64,000 nucleotides of DNA. Origin: Desulfovibrio piger. Its GTDB lineage: Bacteria; Desulfobacterota; Desulfovibrionia; Desulfovibrionales; Desulfovibrionaceae. A program made the position numbers and the translations under genes. Of this stretch, positions 37,401 through 42,599 are shown one piece after another (position 1 is the first letter of the stretch; each line of letters opens with the position of its first letter). The notes below the pieces were generated by a model, which saw only the letters and a program-made list of their open reading frames with translations, was not told where the DNA came from and did not search any database. Location of the stretch: assembly GCF_012843875.1 (NCBI RefSeq), contig NZ_JABAFY010000002.1, positions 1-64,000 of the forward strand, written 5' to 3'.

Positions 37401-39328
37401 GTGAAGCTTTCCGAGACCGTGGCGCCTTCCGGCAGGTTGTCCAGCGTCGGCTGGCCGTCGAAGTCCCAGTCCAGGCCCTGCTTGAGCTCTTCCAGACTGG
37501 CGTAGGTCTTCCCGTTCACCGTGACGGGGAAGGTCAGCGGCGTGCCGTCGCTGTTCCCGTTCAGCGTGTAGGTATAGGAGGCCGTGCCGTTGGCCGTTTC
37601 CGTCACGACCAGCTGACCGTAATGGCCCTGGGCCGTGACGCTGGTCTGGCTGCCCGTGGTCAGCCCCAGTCCTTCAGGCGTCGTCACGCCGCTACCGTCC
37701 GCCACGGCAAAATGCAGGATGTCGCCATGATCCACGTCCGCAGCGTTGATGCTGCCCGTGACCGAAGCGGTCCTTTCGGCAGCATTGTCGTAGGGGCTGT
37801 TCTCTTCAGGCTGCCCGGGCTTGTCGACGGGGCTGTGATCGGACGTCGTCGTATCCCGGCCCACACCGGACTCATACAAAAGGCCCTCCGGGGCGCCCAC
37901 GGTCAGCGACGGCTTGTCATTGCTGCCGGTGATGGTGATGGTCACGGTCTCCAGGTTCCAGGCACCGTGCTCGTCCTTCACATAGATGGTGAAGGTATCC
38001 GTGATGGTGGCGCCTTCCGGCAGGGCATCGATGGAATCGATGTCGAAGGTCTCGCCGTCTAGGCTGGCCGTCCCCTGCACGGCTTCTCCCTCGCCCTTCA
38101 GGGTATAGGTCCAGGTACCGTCGCTGTTCAGCTGCAGATGGCCGAAGCTCCCTTCCACGGGCTTGCTGCTCTCCACGTCGCCATCCGTGGCATCCTTGCC
38201 CAGAAAGATGTCTGCGTCAGGGCTCTGCGCCCCTTCCCAGCTGCCGTCCTGGCTCTTGTCACCGGCCACGGCACCGAACCACAGCTTGTGCCCGGCGTCC
38301 ACGTCCGCGCCGGTCACCTTGCCTTCCAGCTGCTGCGTGCCCTTGTCATCAGCGTGCGAGCCGTCGTAGGCCTGGTTCTCTTCCTCCGTACCCGGAGCAG
38401 TCACCACCAGACCGTCATCGGTACGCCCCACGCCGCCCTCGATGAGCCCCAGCTCGGAATCCGCATCCAGCGTGACCTCAGGCTGGTCGTTGGTCCCCTT
38501 GATGGTCACGGAGAACGAGGCCTCGGCCTTGTCGCCCTGCCCGTCCTCCACACGCACGGTGAAGTCCTGCCGCACGGTCTCGCCCAGGGCTAGGCTGTCG
38601 GCATCGGGGTCATCGTTGTTCAGGGTATAGGTGATGACACCGGTGCCGGCATTGATGGTGATGACGCCATACTCGGTGACGATGCGGTTGCTGCCGTCGG
38701 CAAAGCTGTAGGACAGCCGCCCACCGTCAGGATCGCTGGCCATCACCTGCCCCACGACGACAGGCACACCGGGGGTGAAGAGATTGCCCTGGATCTCCTG
38801 GCTCCCGTCGGTCTCCACACCGGATTCCACCAGGGTCATGTCGTTACCGTCCACAGCGATGATGCCGCTGATCTCGGGATCGAGGTTCTGGTGCGTCCAG
38901 CCGCCGACCTTGTCATCGGCCCACTCCACGCCATCGTCAAAACCGATGTCCAGGCGTCCCAGATGATCGATGCCGTCCAGCAGGTCGCTGCCGCCGTATT
39001 CGTTATAGCGGCCGCCGCGCGAGGCGCTGCTGCTGGCGGCAGGACCGGCGGCGGGCATCAGGTCTTCGCCAAGGGCCGCGAAGAAATCCTGCCCGCTGAT
39101 CTCCACACCATCCACCTGGAAGGAGGGCATCTCTTCCTTGGAGTACGTGGTGTAGAAGCCCTGCAACTGGATGGAAGACCCATCTTCAAAGCTCAGGACA
39201 AGATCGTCGCCATTGCGGGTCAGCGTCGCCGCATCCGCAGGAAAATCGAAGATGAAGCGCCCGTCAGGAGCGCTGGGGACGGTCTGTGTGGTACCAGCAG
39301 CAGGCTTGGCAAGACGGATATCAGCCAT
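25406..39328 (-). CDS. Giant RTX adhesin with VCBS/cadherin-like repeats (LapA-like)
   Basis: A 4640-residue, strongly acidic surface protein. Residues 1-90 form a compact beta-rich module resembling the retention module of LapA-type adhesins, followed by a Ser/Ala/Gly linker with PAAG at 92-95, the form of a LapG di-alanine cleavage site. Residues about 190-3300 are some thirty VCBS/cadherin-like domains with the recurring TGTNDxPxV and SxTFTIxVxDxxGAW signatures. About 3300-4250 carries Ig-like DTHSVTFxGL domains. An acidic linker (about 4290-4460) precedes RTX glycine-rich nonapeptides near 4475-4500 (GTDGNDYLRGGEGSD) and a C-terminal type I secretion region. No signal peptide, as expected for type I export. 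Two near-identical 387-residue copies lie at about 472-858 and 859-1245. Secretion, LapD and LapG genes are not in the window. Confidence 0.9.
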   Translation of the reverse strand: MADIRLAKPAAGTTQTVPSAPDGRFIFDFPADAATLTRNGDDLVLSFEDGSSIQLQGFYTTYSKEEMPSFQVDGVEISGQDFFAALGEDLMPAAGPAASSSASRGGRYNEYGGSDLLDGIDHLGRLDIGFDDGVEWADDKVGGWTHQNLDPEISGIIAVDGNDMTLVESGVETDGSQEIQGNLFTPGVPVVVGQVMASDPDGGRLSYSFADGSNRIVTEYGVITINAGTGVITYTLNNDDPDADSLALGETVRQDFTVRVEDGQGDKAEASFSVTIKGTNDQPEVTLDADSELGLIEGGVGRTDDGLVVTAPGTEEENQAYDGSHADDKGTQQLEGKVTGADVDAGHKLWFGAVAGDKSQDGSWEGAQSPDADIFLGKDATDGDVESSKPVEGSFGHLQLNSDGTWTYTLKGEGEAVQGTASLDGETFDIDSIDALPEGATITDTFTIYVKDEHGAWNLETVTITITGSNDKPSLTVGAPEGLLYESGVGRDTTTSDHSPVDKPGQPEENSPYDNAAERTASVTGSINAADVDHGDILHFAVADGSGVTTPEGLGLTTGSQTSVTAQGHYGQLVVTETANGTASYTYTLNGNSDGTPLTFPVTVNGKTYASLEELKQGLDWDFDGQPTLDNLPEGATVSESFTIFVQDDKGTWQQQEVSFTITGTNDQPEVTLDADSELKLTESGVGRIDSDTVVDAPGTEEENREYNGSHYDPGRNEQHLEGKVTGADVDAGHKLWFGVVAGDKSQDGGWEGAQSPDAGIFLGKDATDGDVESSAPVEGDFGHLVLNNDGSWIYTLKGEGEAVQGTASLDGETFDIDSIDALPEGATITDTFTIYVKDEHGAWNLETVTITITGSNDKPSLTVGAPEGLLYESGVGRDTTTSDHSPVDKPGQPEENSPYDNAAERTASVTGSIDAADVDHGDILHFAVADGSGVTTPEGLGLTTGSQTSVTAQGHYGQLVVTETANGTASYTYTLNGNSDGTPLTFPVTVNGKTYASLEELKQGLDWDFDGQPTLDNLPEGATVSESFTIFVQDDKGAWQQQEVSFTITGTNDQPEVTLDADSELKLTESGVGRIDSDTVVDAPGTEEENREYNGSHYDPGRNEQHLEGKVTGADVDAGHKLWFGAVAGDKSQDGGWEGAQSPDAGIFLGKDATDDDVESSAPVEGSFGHLVLNSDGTWTYTLKGESEAVQGTASLDGETFDISSINALPEGATITDTFTIYVKDEHGAWNLETVTITITGSNDKPSLEIRDGNGQILMDGAVLETIESDPADADDATSWPQLSGSFDIRDVDADAGSDQTILIAGGTHTDGDVEHATSPAAGHEPQPGHIGSEGGTQAIFTTDYGTLTVNPDGSWTYVVNSGSELVQQLDPEHPHFETFEITVVDEHGAYDTREIVIKVEGSSAFPVITDKDDLVFKEEGVYHDGSDGNTPTEAGDVVDGQGNVIPGHHQTESLSGRVDATDIDLGDQGNLSFRVDAADAQLKTGGTPAVTQPEAPKLVSTSPNGDTVYESGYGTLTFHADGTYTYKLKSGAFDADGNAVNKLAQGEVLTETFTVTVKDTFGKEVSTDITITIHGTNDKPRLELGDGSDGGALHVTESGVGRHDDGAVVDGPDDELVDAPSKDGTAADEIGRYDGALTDSDKATGKDADHGAELVYGVEAGKAESPDGVDFTTDGGDVSVRGQYGSLTIGADGSYSYTLDESSDFTAGDGTQYDRLDYLNEGETLTETFTIFVRDEHGAWASKEVTVTVTGTNDRPTLDVLDGKKFFDASGKEIAVADDRLHAYGTADSAADAVVRLSGRVQASDDDRENGAGQETTDGDNHGLQFSLQGTGYDPALTSSSVWKDSSGHDPRTGPVEVSRSGDGGYVATTEYGTLTLDQYGNYTYELHKGDDDVTALGKGESVTETFVVRVVDDRGAWSEKTITITIEGTDDKPVLSDDTESVLDVYEMGVWGDQSGAHRPDDNFTGGPTGSQTVTVSFEKQDANDRHSLVIAGSGLPANASLTVTDGGMPVEGAIYSIVAGANGIYTLTAIIPGVNEGKSIMLGTLRLEQNGTDSDLTYTFVPTPSGLNGLPQDMDLSINIPLKVKDQNGNLSEGEHTATINIHGTNDRPTIKVTGRAPEDVYADGVGREENGIAVATPDKTELNPEENVPYKSRPVEGQLTASDVDAGDTTFSYFVDKVGGISNPALTATVGDGRTTVTLSLNGVAVAELTLDPATGKYSLSRLDTDEARAALAPYGEDVKFDFTVYFNVRDEHGSTAQTSASQKFSIHGTNDAPEIKDASDLGLDEGMVSVAGQVSAEDTDAGHKLTYGLLSDPDFGSLNGADPESVYMTTSLSNEFGTLKIDPATGKYTFYLDAESEAVISLPEGEEKELTFHVAVRDDKGAWDVKDITVTITGKDTATVFTGDAAAVVSVVEAGVVPDMHPGTENQSEDGSPVASGKLEAKEYDTDADGTPHKVEFSINKTESGQESELSDFSSLGPKIQDAISQQFPGEPWGDDADIQIMHGQYGTLYLNTATGQYFYQLSNNSDATNALKQGEIRYDDFSIHAQGTGKGDAQGADQPLKVAVKGSNDAPKVTGVTLDEGQTGLEVSDDGFTVTGIVEDGGIKTVTGQIGATDVDSPDGSAADEGSVLKYLIKVTGEDGSVRYVGAQSAESPDGGEYGYLKLNEKTGEYTFVFNNKAAQHLGAGDIGEASFTVVVLDEYNAISEEKELTFEITGKDDVPRISGSAASITEDTGISVNIQPVTITDPDAGEEQHITSIVSPGGESVDLTTGDGPWKIEGGYGTLTVTRNEDGSLSYTYQLTEEGRNELQSLNEDGAHTSVKENFTVMGNSGGQSVTGGITVTINGMNDAPTLELKGPDGQIVSEEDPVEVKDWNPVKGTAVGHDVDDVEGDLRYSVDDADSATAAQDGLQTIKGKFGYLTIDAETGEYTYVVDPFSEEYKKLPIGKQGNESFTITVTDPYGATGTKEIVFDVTKVEGGTGPGSIELQLQKPGDSTDVTEDGGSHEVILPPSVASGFTELKDSDGKPVKVDADDIWLVDNKGQSGIVDGDMTHVVQTEYGSLILEKGDDGQWGYRFVLNNSSDIVQSLDKGDSIEKTFYVSVGTNPVPIHVTITGINDQPVIESVGHLSIEDTGGIVTGRVTTTDPDAGDVGSQEAGEGSGQTLFYAVSAVEGSGITLTPTGGQAQGAPGTYTLIKDGTDWGEFMLNKDGSYSFKPNAEAEKLLAGENANFNLTITVDDGSDAPNSSTKENLHITITGTNEAPVISGGELTLEATEDTAITVGDKLGVSDDRVNEGNLSYSVAAGGGAASSNASNMAAGQYGTLFINADGTYSYQLNNQLKEVQQLGGGDDEEPLTETFTIFVKDQDGAEVAKTITVTINGTNDAPVLSLDKPVLTIKEGTDAPVTGNASATDVDKDDTLSYGLKEGTLSEETGEYAYETDYGTFYINKETGAYRFKLNNTLDAVKNLRPTDVVDAKVTVVVDDGHGGVTEKELTVHIKGSDSVPEITDEGSLAIDVAEEPGSESEGKIQADGWDRGPDGTHDDPLHYAAQGAQPVTIDGQVWQMVTGKYGTLYLDPKTGKYRYELTEDMNYLADGETVTESFGKITIADSTGNKITETITVTIKGSNDAPEIAVSQPSGALAGTVTITDVDTTDTHDVTFTGLYGSEEGAGAEGGGLLKVDLETLKDTPDGTKTLDVFNAAGEKIGELTLTYSKGGGAEDQLKYEFKPAPDYVNGLEVGKPEDISFGITVSDNNGGTVTTGDLQFTVTNENDAPVIMEATDPSAAGNNNSGKLKFSDADELDTQHSVTFTGLQDAGGNALAVESVEGLTEDKVVDVYKDGLQIGTLTLRYEDGELTYTLSTENFENNLPVGDSTIDFTITVSDKSGDTDTTDGNLQFTVTNDNDAPVIDEDLSQDPAAGNTGTLVFTDADVKDTHSVSFEGLSVDEDGTPLTVDLDSLPEEPITVYQDGQKVGELILTYSKEEDGTGTFTYAFDPDKNYLNSLPVGENKLDFGITVSDKNGREDTTGDLQFTVTNENDAPAITEEPSSGSNTGTLVFSDADVRDTHSVTFEGLYASESGKEGDSLKVDNVEGLTDGATTLDVYNESGQKIGTLKLAYTEGDGAGTEHTLTYTFTPDTEYSNSLDRDSSVSLDFDLKIHDDTEDSNTVKGSVTIESTNQAPVIGAPVDGGSNTGTVAITDSDPDDSLTVYIKDAEGTPVIIAAGEEPVTVDDVSYTYTDGTLRYEVLPERTDDLAPGKESTVEITVFVDDGHGKVEQTVSLPVTSTAPTEGGEGEGPTEGETVIVPDDGDQASLKAYGQRQRLAAEEAGLLTAAASFVAGITPESADPETFLQDTVPAQENGPEALVAEEVPLPQDETVLQEEMTDLPDADVPVSETPLADDLLAEPLLFAGLENADEMPESVEMLRFETTEDMLPAEDADPATAATPPAFSGEDAGDGGLLLPEGVEGLFGTDGNDYLRGGEGSDAIFGGAGNDIIVYDQQDYLVSGGSGIDFMVSDDTSLTLDGLLSNTSSDKPLVSGIEVLLKGEDALSLTSINDLADRYGITLGVNEAGEETLQLDDRWTKQDDGSYDFNGGAEADGGLTLETSLTPVETGDPASEAVQQQVFTLEHSNG
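35594..36754 (-). repeat. 1161-bp tandem repeat, copy A (adhesin residues 859-1245)
   Basis: Each unit of 387 codons encodes two different cadherin-like domains, one starting SNDKPSLTVG and one starting TNDQPEVTLD. Copies A and B keep exact 1161-bp register over the whole unit. They differ at few sites in the first domain (for example N/D in GSxAADV, T/A in DDKGxWQQ), while the 3' part of copy A has drifted more (DDDVESS, GESEAV, DISSIN). Confidence 0.93.
36755..37915 (-). repeat. 1161-bp tandem repeat, copy B (adhesin residues 472-858)
   Basis: Immediately abuts copy A in frame. Long stretches are identical at the nucleotide level, including third codon positions, which points to recent duplication or ongoing gene conversion and not to selection on protein alone. 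Confidence 0.93.
37916..38490 (-). repeat. Partial third copy of the adhesin repeat
   Basis: About 575 bp that align in register with 35594-36168 and 36755-37329, covering only the TNDQPEV-type domain (residues about 280-471). It is more diverged at its 5' coding end (SELGLIEGGVGRTDDG against SELKLTESGVGRIDSD), so it is probably the ancestral edge of the duplication. Confidence 0.85.
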
Positions 39329-39765
39329 GAGGGACCCCCGGATAAAAAATCGTGTGATCTGTCAAAAAAATATGAAAACGTCAAAAGCCCCGTACCGAAA
39401 GGGCTCGGAACAGGGCTCGGCTTTGCAAGGCACGCTCGGGGAGCGTCCGGCGTCAGACAGGGGGAAGGCATAAAAAAATCCTGCCACGCCAGATGATTGC
39501 ACATACGTTGCCCCGGTAAGGAACACGGTGACGCAAATCCCTGGAATCAGGCAGGAACGCTGCGGCCATCCATCAATGACGGCCAGATGAAATAAATACT
39601 ATTTTTCCGATAAAGATGTCAATATCCGCCGCCTGACGGCACGGATCGTCCGCAGGGCTGTCGGCTCCCGCCCCTCCGCCGGTGCATGGCATGAAAAAGG
39701 AGACCTCCCGGCCCCGAGGGCAGGAAGGTCTCCCCGTATCACAGCGTTATGCCGTCAGAAAAGGC
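39329..39765 (-). promoter_or_regulatory. Upstream region and putative promoter of the giant adhesin
   Basis: On the minus strand a consensus TTGACA (plus positions 39617-39622) is followed after 15 bp by TAGTAT (plus 39596-39601), in an AT-rich patch, about 270 bp before the adhesin ATG. The spacing is short and a 17-18 bp alternative -10 is possible. The long leader contains two direct AGGGCTCGG repeats at about 39400-39420. No gene was seen. The fhs terminator lies at 39694-39733. Confidence 0.45.
39694..39733 (-). terminator. Rho-independent terminator after fhs
   Basis: Minus-strand stem GGAGACCT / AGGTCTCC (plus 39726-39733 with 39699-39706) followed by five Ts. Confidence 0.85.
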
Positions 39766-41541
39766 CTAGAACAGGCCGGTCACCTGGCCGGATTCCAGAT
39801 CCACGTCCACATTGCGGAAGGCAGGACGCGAACCCGTACCGGGCATGAGGCTGATGTCGCCGGCCACCGGCACCACCAGGCCCGCACCGCCGTAGAACAG
39901 GCAGTCGCGCACATGCAGGCGCCAGCCCGTGGGCGCACCCTTGAGGGCGGGATTGTCGGACAGGGAGTACTGGGTCTTGACCATGCAGATGCCCAGTTCT
40001 TCGGCGTCGGGACGGGCCTGCAGTTCCTTGATGCGCTGCTTGGCCAGCGAGGAGAATTCCACGCCGTCGGCGCCGTAGACTTCCTTGGCGATGGTCTCGA
40101 TGCGCTGCTCGAAGGGCATGGACCAGTCGTACAGGGGAGCGAAGTTGTTGGGCTCGTTGCAGGCGTCCATGACGGCATCGGCCAGTTCCAGGGCACCGTC
40201 GCCGCCCTTGAGCCAATGCTCGGACAGGGCCACGCGCGCACCGGCTTCTTCACAGATGCGGCGGATGGCGGCGATCTCGTTCTTGCTGTCGGTGGCAAAG
40301 GCGTTGATGCAGACCACGGGCGACACGCCGGAACGGCGCACGATGCCGATGTGGCGCAGCAGGTTCACGCAGCCGGCTTCCACCAGGCCCACGTCTTCGC
40401 GGGTGTAGGGTTCGGGCAGCGGACGGCCGGGCATGGGCGGCTGGGCGCCGCCGTGGTTCTTGAGGGCGCGCACCGTGGCCACGATGACGGCGGCATCGGG
40501 CTTGAGGCCACTCATGTGACACTTGACGTTCCAGAACTTTTCGTAACCGATCTCGGAACCGAAGCCGGATTCCGTCACATGGATGTCGCTGAGCTTGAGG
40601 GCCACGCGGTCGGCGATGATGGAGCTCTGGCCCAGGGCGATGTTGCCGAAGGGACCGGCGTGCACCAGCACGGGCTGGCCTTCGATGGTCTGGATCAGGT
40701 TGGGTTTGCTGGCTTCCAGCAGCCAGGCCATCATGGCGCCGTCCACTTCCAGGTCGGCGGTGGTCACGGGATTGCCGGCGCGGTCAAAAGCCAGCACCAC
40801 GCGCGACAGACGCTTGCGCAGGTCGGGCAGGTCGCGGGCAAGGGACATGATGGACATGATCTCCGAGGCGGCCGTGATGTCGAAGCGCGAACGCATCATG
40901 AAACCGTCGTTGCGGCGGCCGTCGCCTTCGATGCCGATGATGACGTTGCGCAGGGCCTGACAGCAGAAGTCCATAGCCCAGCCCATGCCCACGCGGGTGG
41001 GGTCGATGTTGAGGCGGCGCATGCCGGACAGGCGTTCCAGCTTTTCGTCGTCATAGTTGCGCTCGTGCTGCATGCGCGAGGTCAGGGCCACCATGGCCAG
41101 GTTGTGGGCCGAGGTGATGGCGTGGATGTCGCCGGTGAAATTCAGGGAATACGGGGTCAGCGGGATGCACTGGGCCAGACCGCCGCCCGCAGCGGAGCCC
41201 TTCATGCCCATGGTGGGGCCGCCCGAAGGCTGGCGGATGGCCGCCGTGGTTTTGACACCACGCTTGGAGAGGCCCTGCACCAGACCGATGGTAGTGGTGG
41301 ACTTGCCTTCGCCCAGCGGGGTCGGCGTGATGGCGGTCACGTCCACATATTTGCCATTGGGCCTGTCAGCCAGACGGCGCAGCACCGCCTGTTGCTCGAT
41401 CTTGCCCATGTAGTGGCCGTAAGGCAGCAGCTCGTCCTTCTCAAGCCCCAGCTCGGCAGCCAGGGTTTCCACAGTTTTCATAGATTTTTCGGCATCCTGG
41501 GCGATCTGCCAGTCAGGGTGCTTGGTGGGATCAAGAGCCAT
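39766..41541 (-). CDS. fhs: Formate--tetrahydrofolate ligase
   Basis: A 591-residue cytoplasmic enzyme that joins formate to tetrahydrofolate with ATP, giving 10-formyl-tetrahydrofolate for purine and methyl-group synthesis. The P-loop TPTPLGEGKSTT and the QPSGGPTMGMKGSAAGGG stretch are diagnostic, and the length is close to the family's usual 550-590. GGAGAAGCC before the ATG supports the start. It is transcribed alone toward a clear terminator and is divergent from the LpdD-like gene. Confidence 0.97.
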   Translation of the reverse strand: MALDPTKHPDWQIAQDAEKSMKTVETLAAELGLEKDELLPYGHYMGKIEQQAVLRRLADRPNGKYVDVTAITPTPLGEGKSTTTIGLVQGLSKRGVKTTAAIRQPSGGPTMGMKGSAAGGGLAQCIPLTPYSLNFTGDIHAITSAHNLAMVALTSRMQHERNYDDEKLERLSGMRRLNIDPTRVGMGWAMDFCCQALRNVIIGIEGDGRRNDGFMMRSRFDITAASEIMSIMSLARDLPDLRKRLSRVVLAFDRAGNPVTTADLEVDGAMMAWLLEASKPNLIQTIEGQPVLVHAGPFGNIALGQSSIIADRVALKLSDIHVTESGFGSEIGYEKFWNVKCHMSGLKPDAAVIVATVRALKNHGGAQPPMPGRPLPEPYTREDVGLVEAGCVNLLRHIGIVRRSGVSPVVCINAFATDSKNEIAAIRRICEEAGARVALSEHWLKGGDGALELADAVMDACNEPNNFAPLYDWSMPFEQRIETIAKEVYGADGVEFSSLAKQRIKELQARPDAEELGICMVKTQYSLSDNPALKGAPTGWRLHVRDCLFYGGAGLVVPVAGDISLMPGTGSRPAFRNVDVDLESGQVTGLF

Positions 41542-41650
41542 GGCTTCTCCTTTTTTGTTTGCCTGTTACTTATCCTTTTACAGGGCTTTGGGTCAAGCAA
41601 ATGCCTGCCTCCGGCTTGCCTTTGCATGCCATCTGCAGCATGCTTTGCGG

Positions 41651-42148
41651 ATGGAAAGATCCCAGCCCTTTCTTTTGCGCTGCACGCACGGCCGGCTGGC
41701 CCTGGAACTGCGCCTGTTGCCCGCCGGGCAGGACTGGCAATTGCTGCTGACCGGCGGTGATGCCCATATCGGTGCCGTGATCCTGGCCGAACCCGCAAAC
41801 GCCCTGCCCCCGGAGGTCCCGGAAGCCATGTCCGCCCACACCGCCGGGGGCAGGTCACGACCGGGCGTCATGTCCGACACCGCCTCTTCCGGGACGGAAG
41901 ATGGCGTGCGCCTGCATGTCCTGCGCCGTACAGGGCACCACGACGACAAGGCCGCCCTGCCGCTGGCGCGGGACTATTGCCGTGCGCTGAAGGCCACGGT
42001 ATGTGTCAGCGCGGGCATCCACTATGACCATATCAGCCGCGAGGAGATCGACACGGTACTGGCCCTGGCCCGCATGCTGGGAGCCTGCGGCCTGCGCCGT
42101 CTCCGGAGGCTACAGGAGAACGACCATGCTGACAGTGAAAGATCTTGA
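41651..42148 (+). CDS. LpdD-like protein (prenylated-flavin decarboxylase accessory family)
   Basis: A 165-residue protein. The stretches LLTGGDAHIGAVILAEP, GHHDDKAALPLARDYCRAL and VCVSAGIHYDHISREEID match my memory of the LpdD family, a small partner of UbiD-type gallate decarboxylase thought to help handle prenylated FMN. No ubiD or ubiX gene is in this window, so the link to decarboxylation here is unsupported. ATG 41651 is chosen because upstream residues would overlap the fhs start and do not resemble the family; no good ribosome site is visible. Its 3' end overlaps the next gene by 23 bp. Confidence 0.65.
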   Translation: MERSQPFLLRCTHGRLALELRLLPAGQDWQLLLTGGDAHIGAVILAEPANALPPEVPEAMSAHTAGGRSRPGVMSDTASSGTEDGVRLHVLRRTGHHDDKAALPLARDYCRALKATVCVSAGIHYDHISREEIDTVLALARMLGACGLRRLRRLQENDHADSERS

Positions 42149-42356
42149 AGAATTCGAGAACTATATGCGCTCCGGCGAGCTGGAGACCGATTTCAAGGAC
42201 GGCTGCGAAAACGACCGCTACTATCTGCTGGAGCTGCTGGAAAAATTCATGGACGTGGCCGAACTGGCCGACGAGACGGCCACCAAGGTCATCTTCCGCG
42301 GCCAGATAGGCCTGCTGGCCGGTGCGGGGGCCGCCCCCGAAGGTGAAAAAAAGTAA
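42126..42356 (+). CDS. Small acidic protein of unknown function
   Basis: A 76-residue protein, rich in Glu and Asp in its first 55 residues and predicted helical (DLEEFENYMRSGELETDF), with a Gly/Ala-rich end. AGGAGA eight bases before ATG 42126 supports it, and its start lies inside the 3' end of the LpdD-like gene, implying coupled translation. I do not recognise a family. The codon pattern matches neighbouring genes, so it is probably real. It may be a subunit or chaperone for the preceding protein. Confidence 0.65.
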   Translation: MLTVKDLEEFENYMRSGELETDFKDGCENDRYYLLELLEKFMDVAELADETATKVIFRGQIGLLAGAGAAPEGEKK

Positions 42357-42525
42357 CGGGAAAAATATTTTTTGAGGGAAGGAGAGCCTTCCTCGGGCGC
42401 GCGGCTCTTGATGCCCGCAGTTCCCTGTGGCGCAACGGCCCGGCCCCTACGGCCCCTTGAGCCTATTGCCGGCACACGAGATGGGGCCCTCGTCCCTCAG
42501 GCCCTTTCCCCACGCGTCATTCCGC

Positions 42526-42560
42526 AAAGGCCCCGCCTGCCATCGGCAGACGGGGCCTTT
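42526..42560. terminator. Palindrome between the small acidic gene and bioDA
   Basis: AAAGGCCCCG (42526-42535) pairs with CGGGGCCTTT (42551-42560), with inner CTGCC/GGCAG. T-runs are only three long, so termination strength is uncertain. It lies between convergent genes. Confidence 0.55.
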
Positions 42561-42599
42561 GCCATCATCAGGATATGTTTTCGCAAGAACTCCCCTGCC

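Noticed and set aside
35594-38490. CRISPR-like or satellite repeat array
   Set aside because: The repeats are 1161 bp, in frame, and encode protein domains; there are no short repeats with unique spacers.
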